A stretch of 7,720 nucleotides of DNA from Candidatus Brocadiaceae bacterium (GTDB lineage: Bacteria > Planctomycetota > Brocadiia > SM23-32). A program made the position numbers and the translations under genes. Each line of letters starts with the position of its first letter. Position 1 is the first letter of the stretch. The stretch lies in the NCBI GenBank assembly GCA_003551785.1, contig PUNP01000659.1:1-7720 (forward strand), written 5' to 3'. Shown piece after piece: positions 6,656 to 7,720 of this stretch. Below the pieces are notes generated by a model, which did not search any database, had not been told where the DNA came from, and saw nothing but the letters and a program-made list of their open reading frames with translations.

Positions 6656-7471
6656 ATGAGTAACAAACAACCTTATCGTATATTTAAGAACTATTACCTG
6701 TATAAGAAATTCAAACCTTTCTATAAATACTATTCCGCGCTTCATGATGATTTTTATAAGCGTTTCTCTCCATTTGCACGCCCTTGCACGCTTGGCATTC
6801 ATAAAGCGGATAACAGGGGGGTGGTAGATATAGCGAATGGTTTTCTGTATAATCGCATGCCGAAGGTCGCCAACACGACGTTGATCGGGAATATTTATCA
6901 GGATATGGTCGAAAAAGACGGTATGACTTTACCGGAAGTGGCTTCCTATATAAAGAGCAATCACGTTAAGCCATCACGATTATCCAAAAAGGAGGTGCTT
7001 GAAGTCAAAAGTACGTTCAAATTTGTCTTTGTCCGAAATCCTTATACACGCACGTTCTCAGCGTATTTGGAAAAGCTGTCTGAGAATTCGAAAAAGCAAT
7101 CCAAGTATAAAAGAAAAGCACCCAAATTATTCCGAAAATTCTCTGAAAATCCATCTTTTACTGACTTTTGCCGATATTTAGAATCAGGCGGTTTATATGA
7201 TAACAAACATTGGGCACCTCAGATATCGCTGTTAGTTCTGCCCCCCGCGGAGTTTGATTTTATCGGCAAACTGGAAAATATTGAGCATGATTTCGGTGTG
7301 GTTTCAACGCAAATACCTATGCTGAAAGGTAAAAGACTCATGACCAGGCTCGGTGCGGTAACGGGCGCCTCTGCTTCACTGGATAAATTTTATACACCTG
7401 GTTGCAAAGATATTGTTTATCAGTTGTTTAGGGAAGATTTCACACTTTTTGGATATGAGAAAGATTTCTAG
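6656..7471 (+). CDS. Sulfotransferase family 2-type (carbohydrate sulfotransferase-like) protein
   Basis: This protein probably moves a sulfate group from PAPS to a glycan or related acceptor. Landmarks of the Sulfotransfer_2 fold (PF03567-like) are visible in order. The 5'-phosphosulfate loop is NRMPKVANTTL (residues 66-76) with K70 and T74/T75. The 3'-phosphate site is FVFVRNPYTRTFSAY (123-137) with R127 and S135. The family motif HWAPQ is at 185-189, FDFIGKLENIEHDF at 200-213, and the closing DFTLFGYE segment near the C-terminus. Its 271 residues suit a single catalytic domain. Unlike the eukaryotic Golgi relatives it has no N-terminal membrane anchor, so a cytosolic location is likely. 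The basic, tyrosine-rich N-terminus (first 40 residues) is of unknown role. No ribosome site is clear before the ATG. The gene stands alone in visibly AT-rich DNA. Acceptor identity cannot be inferred. Confidence 0.83.
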   Translation: MSNKQPYRIFKNYYLYKKFKPFYKYYSALHDDFYKRFSPFARPCTLGIHKADNRGVVDIANGFLYNRMPKVANTTLIGNIYQDMVEKDGMTLPEVASYIKSNHVKPSRLSKKEVLEVKSTFKFVFVRNPYTRTFSAYLEKLSENSKKQSKYKRKAPKLFRKFSENPSFTDFCRYLESGGLYDNKHWAPQISLLVLPPAEFDFIGKLENIEHDFGVVSTQIPMLKGKRLMTRLGAVTGASASLDKFYTPGCKDIVYQLFREDFTLFGYEKDF

Positions 7472-7505
7472 TGGGCGTGGCCGAAAAGGTGCAGGCGTAA
7501 TGTAT

Positions 7506-7524
7506 GACAGGCATCTTGCCTGTC
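7506..7524. repeat. Internal hairpin 1 of the MITE-like element
   Basis: GACAGGC (7506-7512) pairs perfectly with GCCTGTC (7518-7524) around an ATCTT loop. The core GGCATCTTG reappears without its right arm at 7561-7569 inside the same element. Confidence 0.7.
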
Positions 7525-7530
7525 CAGGGT

Positions 7531-7548
7531 GCACGCAGGGATGCGTGC
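7531..7548. repeat. Internal hairpin 2 of the MITE-like element
   Basis: GCACGCA (7531-7537) pairs perfectly with TGCGTGC (7542-7548) around a GGGA loop, six bases after hairpin 1. The two stems have different sequences but matching 7-bp length. Confidence 0.7.
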
Positions 7549-7625
7549 TATACTATGAAAGGCATCTTGTGTTACTATATTTCTCATTTTGCACCTTTTC
7601 GGCCACGCCCCTAGTGCTTAGTTGC

Positions 7626-7661
7626 ATAACTAAGGCCAATCTTTGGTTATTTCGTTTTTTT
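7626..7661 (+). terminator. Probable rho-independent terminator of the sulfotransferase gene
   Basis: A 10-bp stem (7626-7635 with 7641-7650, including two G-T wobbles) with a CCAAT loop is followed by TTCG and a run of seven T (7655-7661). Without the MITE-like insertion it would start about 11 bases after the stop codon, the expected place. It now lies about 155 bases downstream. Confidence 0.6.
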
Positions 7662-7685
7662 ACCGCAGAGATCGCAGAGGACAGC
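7662..7685. repeat. Short direct repeat of CGCAGAG units
   Basis: CGCAGAGAT (7664-7672) and CGCAGAGGA (7673-7681) are adjacent 9-base units, preceded by AC and followed by CAGCTT. From general knowledge, ACCGCAGAG-type arrays are dispersed in many environmental bacterial genomes, often beside genes of the GxxExxY family. This copy is short, and no such gene is visible before the window ends. Confidence 0.45.
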
Positions 7686-7720
7686 TTCTATTATGCGCTT
7701 AGATTCCGTACATCATCATA

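Larger units (their letters stand above)
7473..7610. mobile_element. MITE-like non-autonomous element with 21-bp perfect terminal inverted repeats
   Basis: The left end (7473-7493, starting GGGCGTGGCC and ending GGTGCA) is exactly complementary over 21 bases to the right end (7590-7610). The 138-bp element encodes no protein. It is bounded by direct repeats CTAGT at 7468-7472 and 7611-7615; the adjoining G makes CTAGTG an equally possible six-base duplication. Terminal repeats plus a target duplication indicate transposition by an enzyme supplied elsewhere. A CTAG-containing target is reminiscent of the IS5 group, but the fit is imperfect and the family is unassigned. The insertion lies at the sulfotransferase stop codon. 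Confidence 0.85.

Noticed and set aside
507..7714. Twelve-base match ATTCCGTACATC at 507-518 and 7703-7714
   Set aside because: One or a few 12-base matches are expected by chance in a window this size, and the flanks do not align. It is not evidence for ends of a mobile island.
1..7720. CRISPR array, tRNA, rRNA, phage or toxin-antitoxin content
   Set aside because: Both strands were scanned by eye. No regularly spaced repeats, cloverleaf-like sequence or matching small gene pairs were found.

Overview
The window carries four protein-coding genes in ordinary, mixed-orientation chromosomal context. No phage, plasmid, CRISPR, rRNA or tRNA sequence was recognised. The gene mix is a two-unit FAD oxidoreductase with a helical-repeat tail, an MsbA-like exporter and a carbohydrate-type sulfotransferase. 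Strong Shine-Dalgarno sites are absent, and the gaps hold small palindromic repeats. Together this suggests an uncultured or environmental Gram-negative bacterium, perhaps of the PVC group (Lentisphaerota, Kiritimatiellota or Planctomycetota). That placement is inference, not proof.

Layout. Positions 3-578 (minus) encode FolK, a folate-pathway pyrophosphokinase with an atypical N-terminal extension. A 273-base divergent gap follows, holding a small GC-rich palindrome and a ten-codon ORF that lies in frame with the next gene. Positions 852-3854 (plus) encode a 1000-residue flavoprotein with two FAD_oxidored-like units. The first has lost its dinucleotide-binding glycines, and the C-terminus looks like HEAT-type helical repeats. 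This gene converges on 4050-5972 (minus), a complete 640-residue ABC exporter half-transporter with an unusually acidic first external loop. A perfect 11-bp inverted repeat lies between the two. The exporter has a good sigma70-like promoter placed so close to its ATG that the mRNA may be leaderless.

Positions 5973-6655 are non-coding. Their main content is a pair of head-to-head copies of one palindromic element (about 6107-6354), arranged like a REPIN or REP doublet. Positions 6656-7471 (plus) encode a lone sulfotransferase in AT-rich DNA. A 138-bp MITE-like element with perfect 21-bp terminal inverted repeats (7473-7610) sits exactly at its stop codon. The CTAGT target duplication preserved the stop but pushed the gene's probable terminator (7626-7661) away. 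The window ends in a CGCAGAG-type short direct repeat.

The four genes do not form an evident pathway or operon: all are separated by gaps or are divergent or convergent. The exporter and the sulfotransferase could both act on envelope glycans, but nothing in the sequence ties them together. The most interesting content is the small mobile and palindromic DNA and the internally duplicated flavoprotein. I do not see evidence for a new multi-gene system.
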